Shown here: positions 21,088 to 31,729 of the stretch, piece after piece
Layout: every line of letters begins with the position of its first letter
Position numbering within the stretch: position 1 is the first letter of the stretch
Source: Gonapodya prolifera JEL478
Taxonomy: Eukaryota; Monoblepharomycota; Monoblepharidomycetes; Monoblepharidales; Gonapodyaceae
Direction: 5' to 3'
DNA length: 64,000 nucleotides
Assembly (NCBI GenBank): GCA_001574975.1
Contig: KQ965844.1
Coordinates: forward strand, 66,654-130,653
Made by a program: the position numbers and the translations under genes
The notes under the pieces: model-generated
What the model was told of the DNA's origin: nothing
The model's database searches: none
What the model saw: the letters and a program-made list of their open reading frames with translations, nothing else

Positions 21088-22102
21088 ATGTCGCGCTCCG
21101 CTCTCCTCGTCGCCGTCGTCGCCGCGCTCGCTCTCTCGCTTGTCGTTTCTCCCTCGCAGGTGCGTGCCCCCTTGGAATGAGACCAGGGTCGATTCGGCGG
21201 TTAATCCTTCGATTCTTCTCCCCTCGCCCCACCCCACACACGCATCGATCCGTCAACAGGCCGCATGCTCGTTCAACACAGACTGTCCCGCGAACCAGAC
21301 ATGTTTCGTCTGCGCGGCAGGAAACGCTTCGTGAGCTTGTGTTCCTGTTCTTGGCAGTGGGCTGTCCCGGATTGGAAACTGACGAATCGCACTTGGGGAC
21401 CCGCAGGGCCAACGCGTGTGGAGCGTTTTATGACGGAGCGTGTTTGGGAGCGACGGCGTGAGTGATTTGTCTCTGGCGCCAAGGGTTTTCGGTGGACAAG
21501 ATGTTGAGTTCTTCTTTCGTCCCCATGTTCAGCACGAGGGCTTACACCGTCCCGACAATGTGAGTCGAGTCCATCGGATGCTGCCGTTTTTGCTTTCTCT
21601 GACTCTACCATTCTGTCTTTGTGAATCGATCCTACTTCGTCCCACCCTATCCATCTCCAGCACCGGCTCCTCCTCGCAACCCACCTGCTCCATCTCAACC
21701 GACTGCGCCAACAACGCCACATGCTACGCGTGCGGGTTCGGTAACTACTGCGGTGCCACCTGGCAGATTGCCTGTAATTACCAAGGAAGCGAGACGATTA
21801 CGGCAACGCCTGTCGCCGGCGCTACGGGTGCTCCGGCGGGGAACGCGTCAGTGACGGCGACGGCGACGTCAGCTGTGGCGGTGGCTACGTCGGGAGGGTC
21901 TGCAGCTGCGACTGCGTCTGCCACTTCGACCACCGCTTCTGGTACCACCACTGCCCCCGCGACGGGCACGGCATCCGTTACAGCAGCAGCAGTTGCGACC
22001 GCCACGACCACGAAATCAGGTGGCGCGGGCGCACGTCTTGCAGGACCGTGGGCCGTGCCGATGTTGGTGGTTGTCGCTGGGTTCTTTGCGGCGTGTGTAT
22101 GA
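21088..22102 (+). CDS. Secreted Cys-rich protein with GPI-anchor signal
   Basis: Five exons: 21088-21159, 21260-21330, 21407-21457, 21533-21559 and 21661-22102, for 220 residues. The signal peptide reads MSRSALLVAVVAALALSLVV. Two related Cys modules follow: CSFNTDCPANQTCFVCAAGN with NACGAFYDGACLG, and CSISTDCANNATCYACGFGN with YCGATWQIACNY. Each has the plan C-x5-C-x5-C-x2-C followed by a Cys pair around an aromatic stretch. A Thr/Ala/Ser-rich stalk of about 75 residues and a hydrophobic C-terminus (WAVPMLVVVAGFFAACV) complete a GPI-anchored surface protein. The module boundary coincides with introns, so it may have grown by exon duplication. Function unknown. Confidence 0.85.
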
Positions 22103-23862
22103 GTGCAGAAGACGGATCTTTATTGGGTGAAGGCAATTGGTATAGTAGCTATGTATGGGTGAACAATTATGTTATCGTTGGTTTGGTTTACGCGATGATG
22201 TAAGGGCTCCCACGGGCGACGCCTGATTGAAAATGAAAGAAAGTCCCATTTGAAGAGTGCTTCGTGTCGTGTGATGATAAGATACTCTTTAAGCGGGTAA
22301 AATACAACATTTGAACGTGCCAAGTCGCAGGAGATGTCTCTGGTAGGTGGTGGTGATGACTCTCATCGTTCAATGGTGGAGAAAAAGTATTGGGATCTGC
22401 ATATAATCCTCTGATCCTTCTCAACCTCGCACAATACGCGCTTCCCAGTTATATTCACTGCATCAAGATAGGAAAGCGTGAGCCACATGGCAAATTGAGA
22501 TGAATTGCGTATGCTATACTGGAAGAGCACATCAGTGGGTTGGTGTTTAGTAATCTGGCAACCATGTGGAATATAACACACGTTGGCCTGCGACCAGGAT
22601 ATTCAGATACCAACCCCCAGAGTGACAGCCTTAAAAGAAGAGGAAGCACAAATCAAAACCGGATGACCGCAATTGCTCTGGGTGAGATGTTGTCATCACA
22701 TAAATGTAGAATAGCACTAGTACGGCTGAACCACGATCCCAGTTGAGTTGAGACTCAAGTGGGCAAATATAAAAGTCGATAGTTGGAACATATCTTCAGC
22801 TTACATTTCTTGGTTGACATTGGGATGTGTGGCAACGTGACAGCTGGTGGCAGTGGTCACTGACGTGAACTGATGGAGTGGGAAATTCAATTCAGGATGC
22901 GTCCAAATGTCTTCTGATTCATTCGGATTTACTCAGGAATTTCCAAGGTTTCCGAGACCGAAATCAGAAGTTTCTGGTGCCTCCGTCGGAATCACAGGAA
23001 CGTTCAGCAACGTTCAGCAACGCTCAGCAACGCTCAGCAACGCTCAGCAACGCTCAGCAACGCTCAGCAACGCTCAGCAACGCTCAGGATTTCCAGATGT
23101 GATTCGTTCAGAAACATTCAGATTCAGCCCTTCAGAATCGTTCTGATTCCCTCGGGAAACGTCTTAAAATTCACGGCCGTGTAGTGTTCGATTACTCCCG
23201 AAATACAGACGATCTTCTTCTGTAAAGTGGAACGAGACCACCCGCTTCGAATGCACCCGAGGAGAAAAAGGTGCGAGCATTTGAATAAAAGTGAAGACGA
23301 ACTGATAATCTAGCCATCATCCGACGTAACGCAAATGATCTTCTTATTCCAAGCGACACAACAGCATCGATCCGTCGAGAAGCAAACGTTTTTCATTGGT
23401 TTTCAGATAGAGAATGCAAAGTATCGGGGCATGGTGCGCCATCCTTACCAATATTTATTCGAAGCAGAGAAGCCGCGTTCCTCAGGCAGACAACCGAACG
23501 AGAGTGCAAAGCCAATCGTCCGCCAACCAGTACGGGCCTTCCTGATCACCCGAATGCGTCCACCAGGTAAATACGCAGAGTGTGGAAATGGGTGGCTCTT
23601 GTAGAAGGGCACGCTTCGAGATAGCGTGCAAGTTTAGTAATGTCGGTCGGTCGCAGTCACTTTGCCCCACTTGGCTTTGCTGAGTCAGTGGAGTTTTGTG
23701 TCGGGGCGAGGACGAGGGCTTGCGGGACGCTGCTGGAGGTCGAAAGAAGACGTCGTTGTCGCTTGGACGGGATTCGGGAATCGTTCGCGTCCCGCAACGC
23801 AACGTGGCAACTCCGATCACCACCTCAACTAGCGATTGCCCACACCCAGTCACCAAAATGCA
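22103..23862. other. no gene recognised
   Basis: A 1.7-kb AT-richer stretch. It contains the 10-bp tandem repeat listed separately, flanked by looser CGTTCAG and ATTCAG variants up to about 23,140. No coding exon was supported. Confidence 0.5.
23001..23087 (+). repeat. 10-bp tandem repeat, unit CGCTCAGCAA, 8.7 copies
   Basis: Eight full units and a partial one. The first two units read CGTTCAGCAA. Degenerate TTCAG-containing variants surround the array on both sides. It is open in two frames but no gene is apparent. Confidence 0.9.
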
Positions 23863-24623
23863 ATGAAACCACACTGCGACCGACCTCTGAGCCACACCTC
23901 CACCTCCTGCACGTGCGCATCGACCCGAACTCCGTTCACCCAATCACTCGACGAACTTGAGTTCGACCGGTCCATCCATGCAGCTGCCGACAGCGGAGAC
24001 GTCAAGCCCGTTAGGAGGTTGCTTGAGAGGGAACATGTGATGGCGAGGGGCTCGGCGGGGTACACTGGTCCGTCTTCGCTTTTATTCTTGTGCAGTGGTC
24101 GAGGTGGACTTCGAAACTTACCGGGCTGCTCGTGATGGGAATGTTCTTGCTTTACGGTAGCGCTACACTATGCTGCGAGGACGGGCAACGTGGAGATATG
24201 CCGAATGCTGCTGGCGAGCGGTGCGGACGTCAACGCCACAACAACCGAACTTACGGTCACTGTGGGTCATCCACTTGCCGTGCTGTCGTGAAAAGCGAAC
24301 TGAAAGAATCCCCCCCCCCCCCCTTTCTGTCTTGTTCGCTGCCATGCCCTCCGTTCGCTTTTTGCTTCCTTTTCCGTGCCGAATCCTTCCGTTCTCAGCC
24401 CCTCCACAGGGCAGCAACCAAGGGCCACCTCGCCATCGTCCAACTCCTCCTCGCAAGTGGCGCCGACGCGAGCCTCGTAGACGCGGACGGAAAGGACGCC
24501 CTGCAGCGTGCGCGGGACGCGGGTAAGGACGCCGTCGTGACCGCATTGGAACGGTGCTCGAAGATTCTGGGACGAGAAGAGCGTGAAGGCGACGGAAGGG
24601 CGACGAGGAGTCTTTTTTCGTGA
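23863..24623 (+). CDS. Small ankyrin-repeat protein
   Basis: Three exons, 23863-24067, 24161-24261 and 24399-24623, encode 176 residues. Three ankyrin repeats are readable: FDRSIHAAADSGDVKPVRRL; SAGYTALHYAARTGNVEICR followed by MLLASGADVN; and TPLHRAATKGHLAIVQLLLA followed by SGADASLVDADGK. The TALH and TPLH turns fall exactly at the exon joins, which supports the splice sites. Donor 1 is GTCCGT and donor 2 is GTGGGT. Ankyrin repeats bind proteins, and the partner is unknown. Pieces of this gene's 5-prime end recur at about 27.1, 27.55 and 32.0 kb. Intron 2 contains a run of 14 C. Confidence 0.8.
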
Positions 24624-24862
24624 CGTGGCCCCGACGCTCATACTGCCCCGGCGGACTTTTTGCTGGTGAAAGTGTAGTTGATTGAACCTTTGTCCGTATC
24701 TCAGCGGCCTGAATTTGTCTTCAACCATGCATTCCACAACCGGAACCACACGAGCGTCCAGGTCGGAAATTGCTATGGGGAGACGCTGCGAATGGTGTAC
24801 TTCGCAGTATATAATCAAAATGTATAAATCTACAGTTCATGACTCCAGTTACGATCAATCTA

Positions 24863-26821
24863 TCACACAGTCACCAATAACTTGAATCCCGTAATCTTCA
24901 AGCGCATTGCGATAAAGATGGCAGCAGAGATTAGCCAGATAACACCGGTGTAAATTTGTACGGTGGTGTAGTCTTGGCTGAATCCAAGTGGGGAGTACGG
25001 GTTGGGGTAAGTGTTTGCGTCCAAGATACGGCCACCAATGAAGTTTCCAAAGATGGAACCTATGAGCGAGAAGACGTATTTGCGTTAAGATTGAAGCTGG
25101 TCTTGTTCAAAGTCAGATGACACCAACCGAAGGTGAGCGACGCCAACATGACTCCAAGCTTGCTTGCGGAATCTTCAGCTCCCCAAATAGAAGGCACGAC
25201 AATTGGAAGCTGTGAAGTGAACTGCGCACCAGAAGCACCGTACTGAACAGCGAAAGATCGATTCGGTCAAACCGCATTTACAAACTTAGAGCCGCGCACT
25301 CGAGAACTCACCAACAGCGCAAACGCCAAAAGTGTTCCATACGTGGTAGCGTTGCGCCACAGTGCAAGTGAGATAACGCCCGCGACGATGTTACAAAAGA
25401 TGAGGATGTTCAGAGGTCCGACGATATTGTTCAGACTACCGTATATAAAACGGGAGACGACGGTTGCCAAGTTCAAGAAACTGAGAATCCAAGTTACAGT
25501 CGTAGTATCGATACCGAGCTGGGCGCCGTAGGCTAGGCGAGACGGTATCTCAGACTCCGTAAATGTAAACAGCAAAGTTGGCGAAGTCCATGCTCACAAG
25601 TCATGTAGAAGAGCGGGAGGGTGGCGCTGAAGTTAGACACGATACTTCCAATGAAGCAAAGGATGAAAACGGGCTCTTTGAATGTTTTGGGATCGAAGGT
25701 TTGCTTCTTGGGCTAGTCGGGATGAAACAGCAGTCAGCAACCCTTGATGTTAACAACATATTCGTTCGAGAGGTATCTGGAACATACCTGGGGAGGAATT
25801 CTGGAAGAGACTCCCAAAGCAGCTACGCCGATTACTGAAAAACATTGCACACCCAACGAATGTATAAGACCCATAGTGGAGCACTAGTAAGCAACAGAGT
25901 TGTGCTCACCGCCGATGCAGATGAAACCAAGTGTTCTCAAAGTCCAGGCGAGACCAACGCGGTCCAAGAGGTATTGCGTCAAGTTTGCTGATTGACAACG
26001 AAATGCGATTGGTAAACCGGATTTGAGAAAGAGAAAATATTTCACTCACAGAAAGCAAAACCTCCGATGGGACTTCCCAAAGACGCAACACTCTGCACAA
26101 AGGGTGATCGCAAGTTTCAATGCAAGAAATTGATCTTAGAGGATATTCGTGCTTTACCATCGCGAGACCAGTCTTCGTGGTGAACCAAGTAGGAATGGCG
26201 GCAAGTGCGACCATCCACGATGCCTGCGCTCCGATTCCGTTCGTAATTCCCTGGAAGAGAACGATCATCCACACTTGACCCGGACCTACAGATGGAACAA
26301 AAGTCAAACTCTGGGCATTTCGACAAATGCACCGAGTGTAGTAAACATACCAGCAAAAGATGCAATAATGTATGAGATACCGCTGAGAAATGCCCCACCA
26401 ATCACAACCGGGCGATATCCAAAACGGTCAGCCAGAGCACCCAGGAATGGAGCTGCGACTGTACCGGCGGCGAGTGTGAACCCTCCGGTAAGTGTGTAGA
26501 GAGTGAGCGAGGTTCCCGGGAAGACGTTGGCACCATAGTAGTAGCCCTGCAAAACGGATGAACGAAATCGAAAATGGAATGAGCGAACCTCCTGTCAGGA
26601 CATGCCCTCACCAAGAATACACTCCAACTAAACAGCGATGTCCCCCAGCTGACGACGGCGAGCACGAAATAGCAGGCAACCACACTCCAGGCTTTGAGTC
26701 CACCATCCGGTGCTTCACCGTACTCCGGAGCCTCGACTTTCTCGATGTCCCCCGCCAACTCCTTTTCGGCAGCGAGGGGCGATGTAGCAGTGCTTTCCGA
26801 GCTTTGATGGTCTGACGCCAT
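24863..26821 (-). CDS. MFS transporter, fungal monocarboxylate-type, copy A
   Basis: Ten exons on the minus strand: 26612-26821, 26351-26546, 26158-26285, 26050-26092, 25910-25987, 25788-25834, 25598-25706, 25312-25532, 25128-25242 and 24863-25059, for 447 residues. An acidic cytosolic N-terminus precedes DGGLKAWSVVACYFVLAVVS, the entry motif of the fungal MCT-like family. The loop 2/3 MFS signature GALADRFGYRPVVIGG is intact, as are WMIVLFQGITNGIGAQASWM and a second-half counterpart (RFIYGSLNNIVGPLNIL). Twelve helices can be counted. Relatives carry monocarboxylates, nicotinate or riboflavin, and the substrate here is unknown. Every exon has exactly the same length in copy B at 30-31.7 kb. 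Confidence 0.9.
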
Positions 26822-27078
26822 TGGTTCCACTGAAAAGGTATTTTTTGCTGACCTTCAGGCTCGGTCGGAGCAGTTCTTCTGGTTCTTCTAAAGGTGAGCG
26901 TAAGGGCGTGCGGAAACATTTCGTGCCCGGTGGATTGGGTCCCTGGCGGTTCCGGTCTTAAAATTGCCCCATGCCTCCCAAGCACGAATCCGATATTTGT
27001 CTCCCTCTCTCAATGCAGATTGTGTTAAGAAGTGAAGGCGAAGAGTCAATATTCTTGGTTGGCTCTATCGACTCGTGA

Positions 27079-27235
27079 TTCCCCAACACCACTCAACAAA
27101 ACCCCGGAATGAAACCAAACCGCGATCGAACCCTCGACACGACCTTGGCCTCAAGTCCGTGCACATCGACCTGAACCCCCGTACACCTGGGCTGGTTCGG
27201 CAGGGCGATCCTTCGTTGGCAGGTTCAAGGTCTGG
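27079..27235 (+). pseudogene. short fragment of ankyrin-gene 5-prime end
   Basis: ATGAAACCAAACCGCGATCG at about 27109 and the following 60 bases match the start region of the ankyrin gene (23863 onward) but soon hit stops. This is a non-coding relic in the segmental duplication. Confidence 0.5.
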
Positions 27236-27249
27236 TCCTTTGTGAGGAC

Positions 27250-27370
27250 CACAGTTGCTCCCCATTCCCATTTCTGTTCAAGGAACGAAGGCCGATCGGA
27301 CGCAACGCTGGGTAGGTCATTCTTCAAGCATTCTCGCAACGAATTTCACCAGCCTTTCCCCACGTCCTTC
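27250..27370 (+). other. copy of the SF3A2 5-prime leader
   Basis: CACAGTTGCTC, CCGATCGGACGCAACG and the following TAGGTCATTC region match the leader and first donor of the intact SF3A2 gene (34,260-34,360). The initiating ATG of the intact gene corresponds to CTG here. This separates the SF3A2 relic's leader from its body at about 27.96 kb. Confidence 0.6.
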
Positions 27371-27539
27371 CTTGCCGCCCGCGGCCGCCCGGTTCATTGC
27401 ATACCCGTTGCTTCCGGGTTTGAAATCGGCCCTTCTGCCTCCCGACCTCGAATCCGATATTTGCCTCCCTCCTTGAATTCCGATTGTGCTGGCGAAGTGT
27501 CAATCTTCTTGGGTTGGGCTTTACCTCAACTCGGGATTC

Positions 27540-27780
27540 CCAAACCCCACTCAACCCCCCCCTTGAAACCAGACTCCGACCAAACCCTCGATGACACCTC
27601 CGCCTCTTGCATGTGCGCATCTACTCGAACCCCCTTCACCCAATTGCTGGACGTACTCGAGTTCGACTGGTCATTCCTCGCGCCGGCATTAGCAGTGACT
27701 TCAAGACTGCCAGGAGGATACTTGATCGAGAATTTCCGATTGCGAGGGATTCGGTGGGGTATACCGGTCCGTCTTGGGTT
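27540..27780 (+). pseudogene. ankyrin-gene exon 1 fragment
   Basis: Bases 27600-27780 read CASTRTPFTQLLDVLEFDW and, in another frame, TARRILDREFPIARDSVGYTG. These match ASTRTPFTQSLDELEFDR and VRRLLEREHVMARGSAGYTG of the intact gene. A frameshift lies between, and no later ankyrin exon follows. Confidence 0.7.
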
Positions 27781-27959
27781 TTGCGCGATGGCGGCCGACT
27801 TTCAATTTGATCACTCGACTCGCAAATGTTGCTTTCCAACCTTTCCCTACACTTCCATCCCGTTTCTTTAAAAGTACAACTTCTGCAACCCTAAAACTCT
27901 ACACCCCTGTCCTTCCGATCCTTCCCGTCCCTTCCCTCCACCTACAAATTCCGTACTTC

Positions 27960-29421
27960 CAAAATTGTCCGGAAGGAAGCCCGGGTCCGGCGTTATGGCA
28001 GGGTACAGCGAGAGTAATGTGGAACGGAGGGAATGGCTGCGCAAGCTCGCGCTGGAGACCATCAACCTGGCGAAGGATCCTCTGTGAGTGCAGTGTGGAA
28101 GGGTCGTGCTATATACCTTGCTGTTTCAGTGTCACTGACTCCCGTGGGCTCTTTCACGTCCAACCAATAAGAATCGGGACCCAGCTCTCACGCAGTTCAT
28201 GAAAAAGCGCACCGGGACGTACAAATGCAAGCTCTGTCTCACACTGCACACTAGCAAAGTGTCCTTCCTTGCACACACGCACGGCAAGAGGCGCCAGACA
28301 GACTTTGTCCGCGGACGCGAAGGACCAGTAGACGCAGATACCGAAGATGATCGAGGCGGTGAAACGGAAAACAGAAGGTGGTTGAACGGAACTCTTGATG
28401 CGTATTCAGGGGAGCGGAGTGCACCACGAGAATGGACTCGTCTTGTGGAACACAGGAATCACTTAATGTGCGGTGAGGAGAATAACTGCAACTGGAACTG
28501 CAACTGGCGAAATCGACCATTCACCAGATTTTGGGCGTCAAGGACAATGGAGACCAGCCGTCTAATGATGGGTTCGGCCACGAATTGGTGTGAACTGCGT
28601 GCCACCAGAACTACTTGATCGGTTTAGCCACGTCGCATGGTTGAGAAGGGCAAATGCGATGGTTTCATCCCATTGGTATGTCACTGAACGATGCAGACTT
28701 GTCCGACGCGGGTTGCTGGTAGCGTTTTACATATTTCGGATGAGAAAGGACGCACTTTGGATCCCTGCGATGCTTTTATCCATTTGAACGAGTCTCGTGA
28801 CGGGAAACGGAAAATGGGATCGCTTGGTACCGTTTATTAAGTGACCGTGCATGGCTTTGGACTAGAGGTGAAGTGCCTTACGTATTATAGTAATGCATTA
28901 TCAATCTGGAGAAGCTACAGGATGGAGGGAGGCAAATAACCCCTTCATCTGATTTGGCAATATCGAAGAGTATTTTCATCGATACCCGATCATTAACTCA
29001 CCATTTCTCCAAGCCAAACAGGTCCGCGACCCCACAACCCGCCAAGTCGACTCCTCGTCCAAGTCTTAACAGTATCGGCGCGGGAATCAAACCGCGACAC
29101 CTCGAGCTGCACCAGGAATTCCCCAACCGGGCGATCCAGTACCTCATCTTAGCCACCGAGTCGTAGGAAAACGTCTACTTCCGCGTTGAGGCGCGCGGGA
29201 TCTATCCAGCCGAGGGACGGTTTTGGATCGGACAATATTGGGACCCGGACGACAAGACGTATTCGCTCCAATTCTTGTTCAAGAATCCGGGACCCGTGGG
29301 GTACTTTGGTGGCAGTGGAGGAGGTGGGCAATGGGGTGGGCTGATGGCGGGAAATGTGACGCCAACAGTCAGGGAACCCGCTCACCCATATGGGCCGCGC
29401 CCTGTGAGGTACATGCGTTAT
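27960..29421 (+). pseudogene. SF3A2 (Prp11) copy, decayed
   Basis: Compared with the intact gene at 34.3-35.9 kb, exon 2 survives at about 27964-28085 (GYSESNVERREWLRKLALE in translation, but shifted at its start). Exon 3 starts at about 28200 (MKKRTGTYKCKLCLTLHTSK) and loses the frame after the zinc finger. Exon 4 is recognisable at about 29017-29421 with in-frame stops (after DSSSKS and at the position of AAEP) and small deletions. The order and spacing of all exons are kept, so it arose by DNA duplication, not retroposition. Confidence 0.88.
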
Positions 29422-29776
29422 AGGCACTTTTGTACGGTGTTGAATTCAGATATCATTTGCTCGGGGTCGTGCACTGTCGTCCTGCACCATAACACAGGTC
29501 GAAGACTTCATGTTATCGATTTTTTTTGTGAAGTTCCACCTCACGATCCACCATTCTCGTGAAAGGGCAATTGCTACGCCGATGTCATATTATGTGTAGA
29601 TGAAGGGGACCTCGCCCAATGTTTCCGTGCGTACATGTACTGCAGTGTACTCATGAATTGAACAGACGTTCCCCAGCCTTTTAAGTATTGGCCCCTTGCC
29701 CCTTCTTTCCCCTTTTCTTCATCAAAACTAGTAAATTAGCTACAATGATACATGAATTAACAAGCTCTCAAATCAA
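29422..29776. other. no gene recognised
   Basis: Lies between the dead SF3A2 copy and the 3-prime end of MFS copy B. Nothing coding seen. Confidence 0.5.
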
Positions 29777-31729
29777 TTATACAGGCACAAACAACTTGAA
29801 TCCCGTAATTTTGATCCGCATCGCAATGAAAATCGCAGCACCGATAAACCAGATAATGCCGGTGTAATTTTGCACCGCGGTGTAGTCTTGACTGTATCCA
29901 ACTGGAGAGTACGGGTTGGGAAAAGTATTCGCGTCCAAAATTCGGCCACCGATGAAGTTTCCAAAGATGGAGCCTATAAGCGAGAAGACACATTTGTGAT
30001 AAGATTGGAGTTGATCTGACGCATAGCCAAGCGATGACACCGACCAAAGGTGAACGACGCCATCATCACACCGAGCTTGCTTGCAGAATCTTCAGAGCCC
30101 CAAATCGAAGGAACAACAATAGGAAGCTGTGCGGTAAACTGTGCACCAGTAGCTCCGTACTTAAAAAGAAGGATCAATGAGTCGAAAATTATGGCGGAGT
30201 AGTGTGGAACTCACCAACAACGAAAAGGCCAACAAGGTTCCATACGTTGTAGCGTAGCGCCACATAACAAGACCCACAAGGCCGCCGGTTAAATTGCAGA
30301 AGATGAGGATGTTGAGTGGTCCGATGATATTGTTGAGGCCACCGAAAATCACACGTGCGACAACGGTTGACAAGTTCAAGAAACTGAGAATCCAGGTAAC
30401 GCTCGTGCTATCAATGCCGAGCTGAGCGCCGTAAGCTGGAGAGAAGGCGATAAGTATCATTCCGAAAATAAATAGTCACAAGAACATAGATCTCACATGT
30501 CATATAGAACAGCGGGAGGGTGGCGCTAAAGTTGGATACGATACTTCCGAGGAAGCAAAGAATGAAAACGGGCTCTTTGAATGTTGCGGGATCGAATGTT
30601 TGCTTCTTGGGCTGGTCAGGATGAGACGGTTAATTCTTACTACACCGAGTCCGATAGAAAGTTGTATTAAACATACCTGAGGAGGAATTCTGGAAGTGAT
30701 TCCCAAGGAAAACACCCCGATTACTGAAAAATCCCATTGCGAACGCAGCGAGATGTTTGAATCCAATAGTGTACCGCGAAAGGTTTCCACCTGCATCATT
30801 TTGCTCACCGCCAATTGTTAGGAAACCGAGAGTTCTCAAAGTCCAGGCGAGGCCAACGCGGTCCAAGAGGGCTTGTGTTAAGTTAGCTGATAGATAGAAA
30901 AAGGATTGTAAAGAAATGTGTGAAAAAGATGATTTCTTTCACCCACTGAAAGCAAATCCTCCAATGGGACTTCCCAGGAACGCAACGCTCTGTACAAAGT
31001 TGCCCGCGAGGTACAATTAAGATTCGTTCCAGAGAGGATATTCGCGTCCTTACCATGGCGAGTCCGGTCTTTTTGCTGAACCAAGACGGAATGGCAGCAA
31101 GAGCAACCATCCATGATGCCTGTGCTCCGACACCGTTCGTAATTCCCTGGAAGAGCACGATCATCCATACTTGGCCCGGTCCTACAGTCGATCCGATGGT
31201 CAAACTCTGCGGATTTCGACATGTTGGCAAAATGTCGCGAACGTACCCGCAAACGATGCAATAATGTATGAGATACCACTGAGAAGCGCTCCACCAATCA
31301 CGACCGGGCGGTATCCGAAACGGTCTGCAAGATTACCCAGGAATGGGGCTGCGAGAGTACCGGCCGCGAGTGTGAACCCTCCAGTTAGTGTGTAGAGAGT
31401 AAGCGACGCTCCCGGGAAGACGTTGGCGCCATAGTAGTAACCCTGCAAAACAAATGTGCGAAGTAGAATCGAATGGAATGAGTGAACTTGCTTGCATCCG
31501 CTGTCAAGACGTAGCTCACCAAGAAAACGCCCCAGCTAAACAACGATGTCCCCCAGCTGACGAAGGCGATCAGGAAATAGCAGGCAACCACACTCCAAGC
31601 CTTGAATCCACCATCCGGTGGTGGGCCGTACACCAGCGCCTGATCCTTCTCCAAGTCCGTTTTCGATTCCTTTTCGGCGGCGAGGGGTGATGTGGCGAGG
31701 TTTTCCGAGCTTTGAAGGTCTGATGCCAT
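29777..31729 (-). CDS. MFS transporter, fungal monocarboxylate-type, copy B
   Basis: Ten exons on the minus strand: 31520-31729, 31247-31442, 31054-31181, 30947-30989, 30809-30886, 30677-30723, 30497-30605, 30215-30435, 30045-30159 and 29777-29973, again 447 residues. All exon lengths equal those of copy A, and both lie on the same strand 4.9 kb apart. Motifs: DGGFKAWSVVACYFLIAFVS, LADRFGYRPVVIGGALLSG, WMIVLFQGITNGVGAQASWM and IFGGLNNIIGPLNIL. Differences cluster in the N-terminal tail and in helices 9-12, while the helix 2/3 loop is nearly identical. All frames and splice sites are intact, so both copies are probably expressed. Confidence 0.9.

Noticed and set aside
23001-23087. CRISPR-like direct repeats
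   Set aside because: Units are 10 bp with no spacers, in a eukaryotic genome. It is a simple tandem repeat.
24310-24323. C run as a functional element
   Set aside because: Simple homopolymer in an intron, prone to length error.
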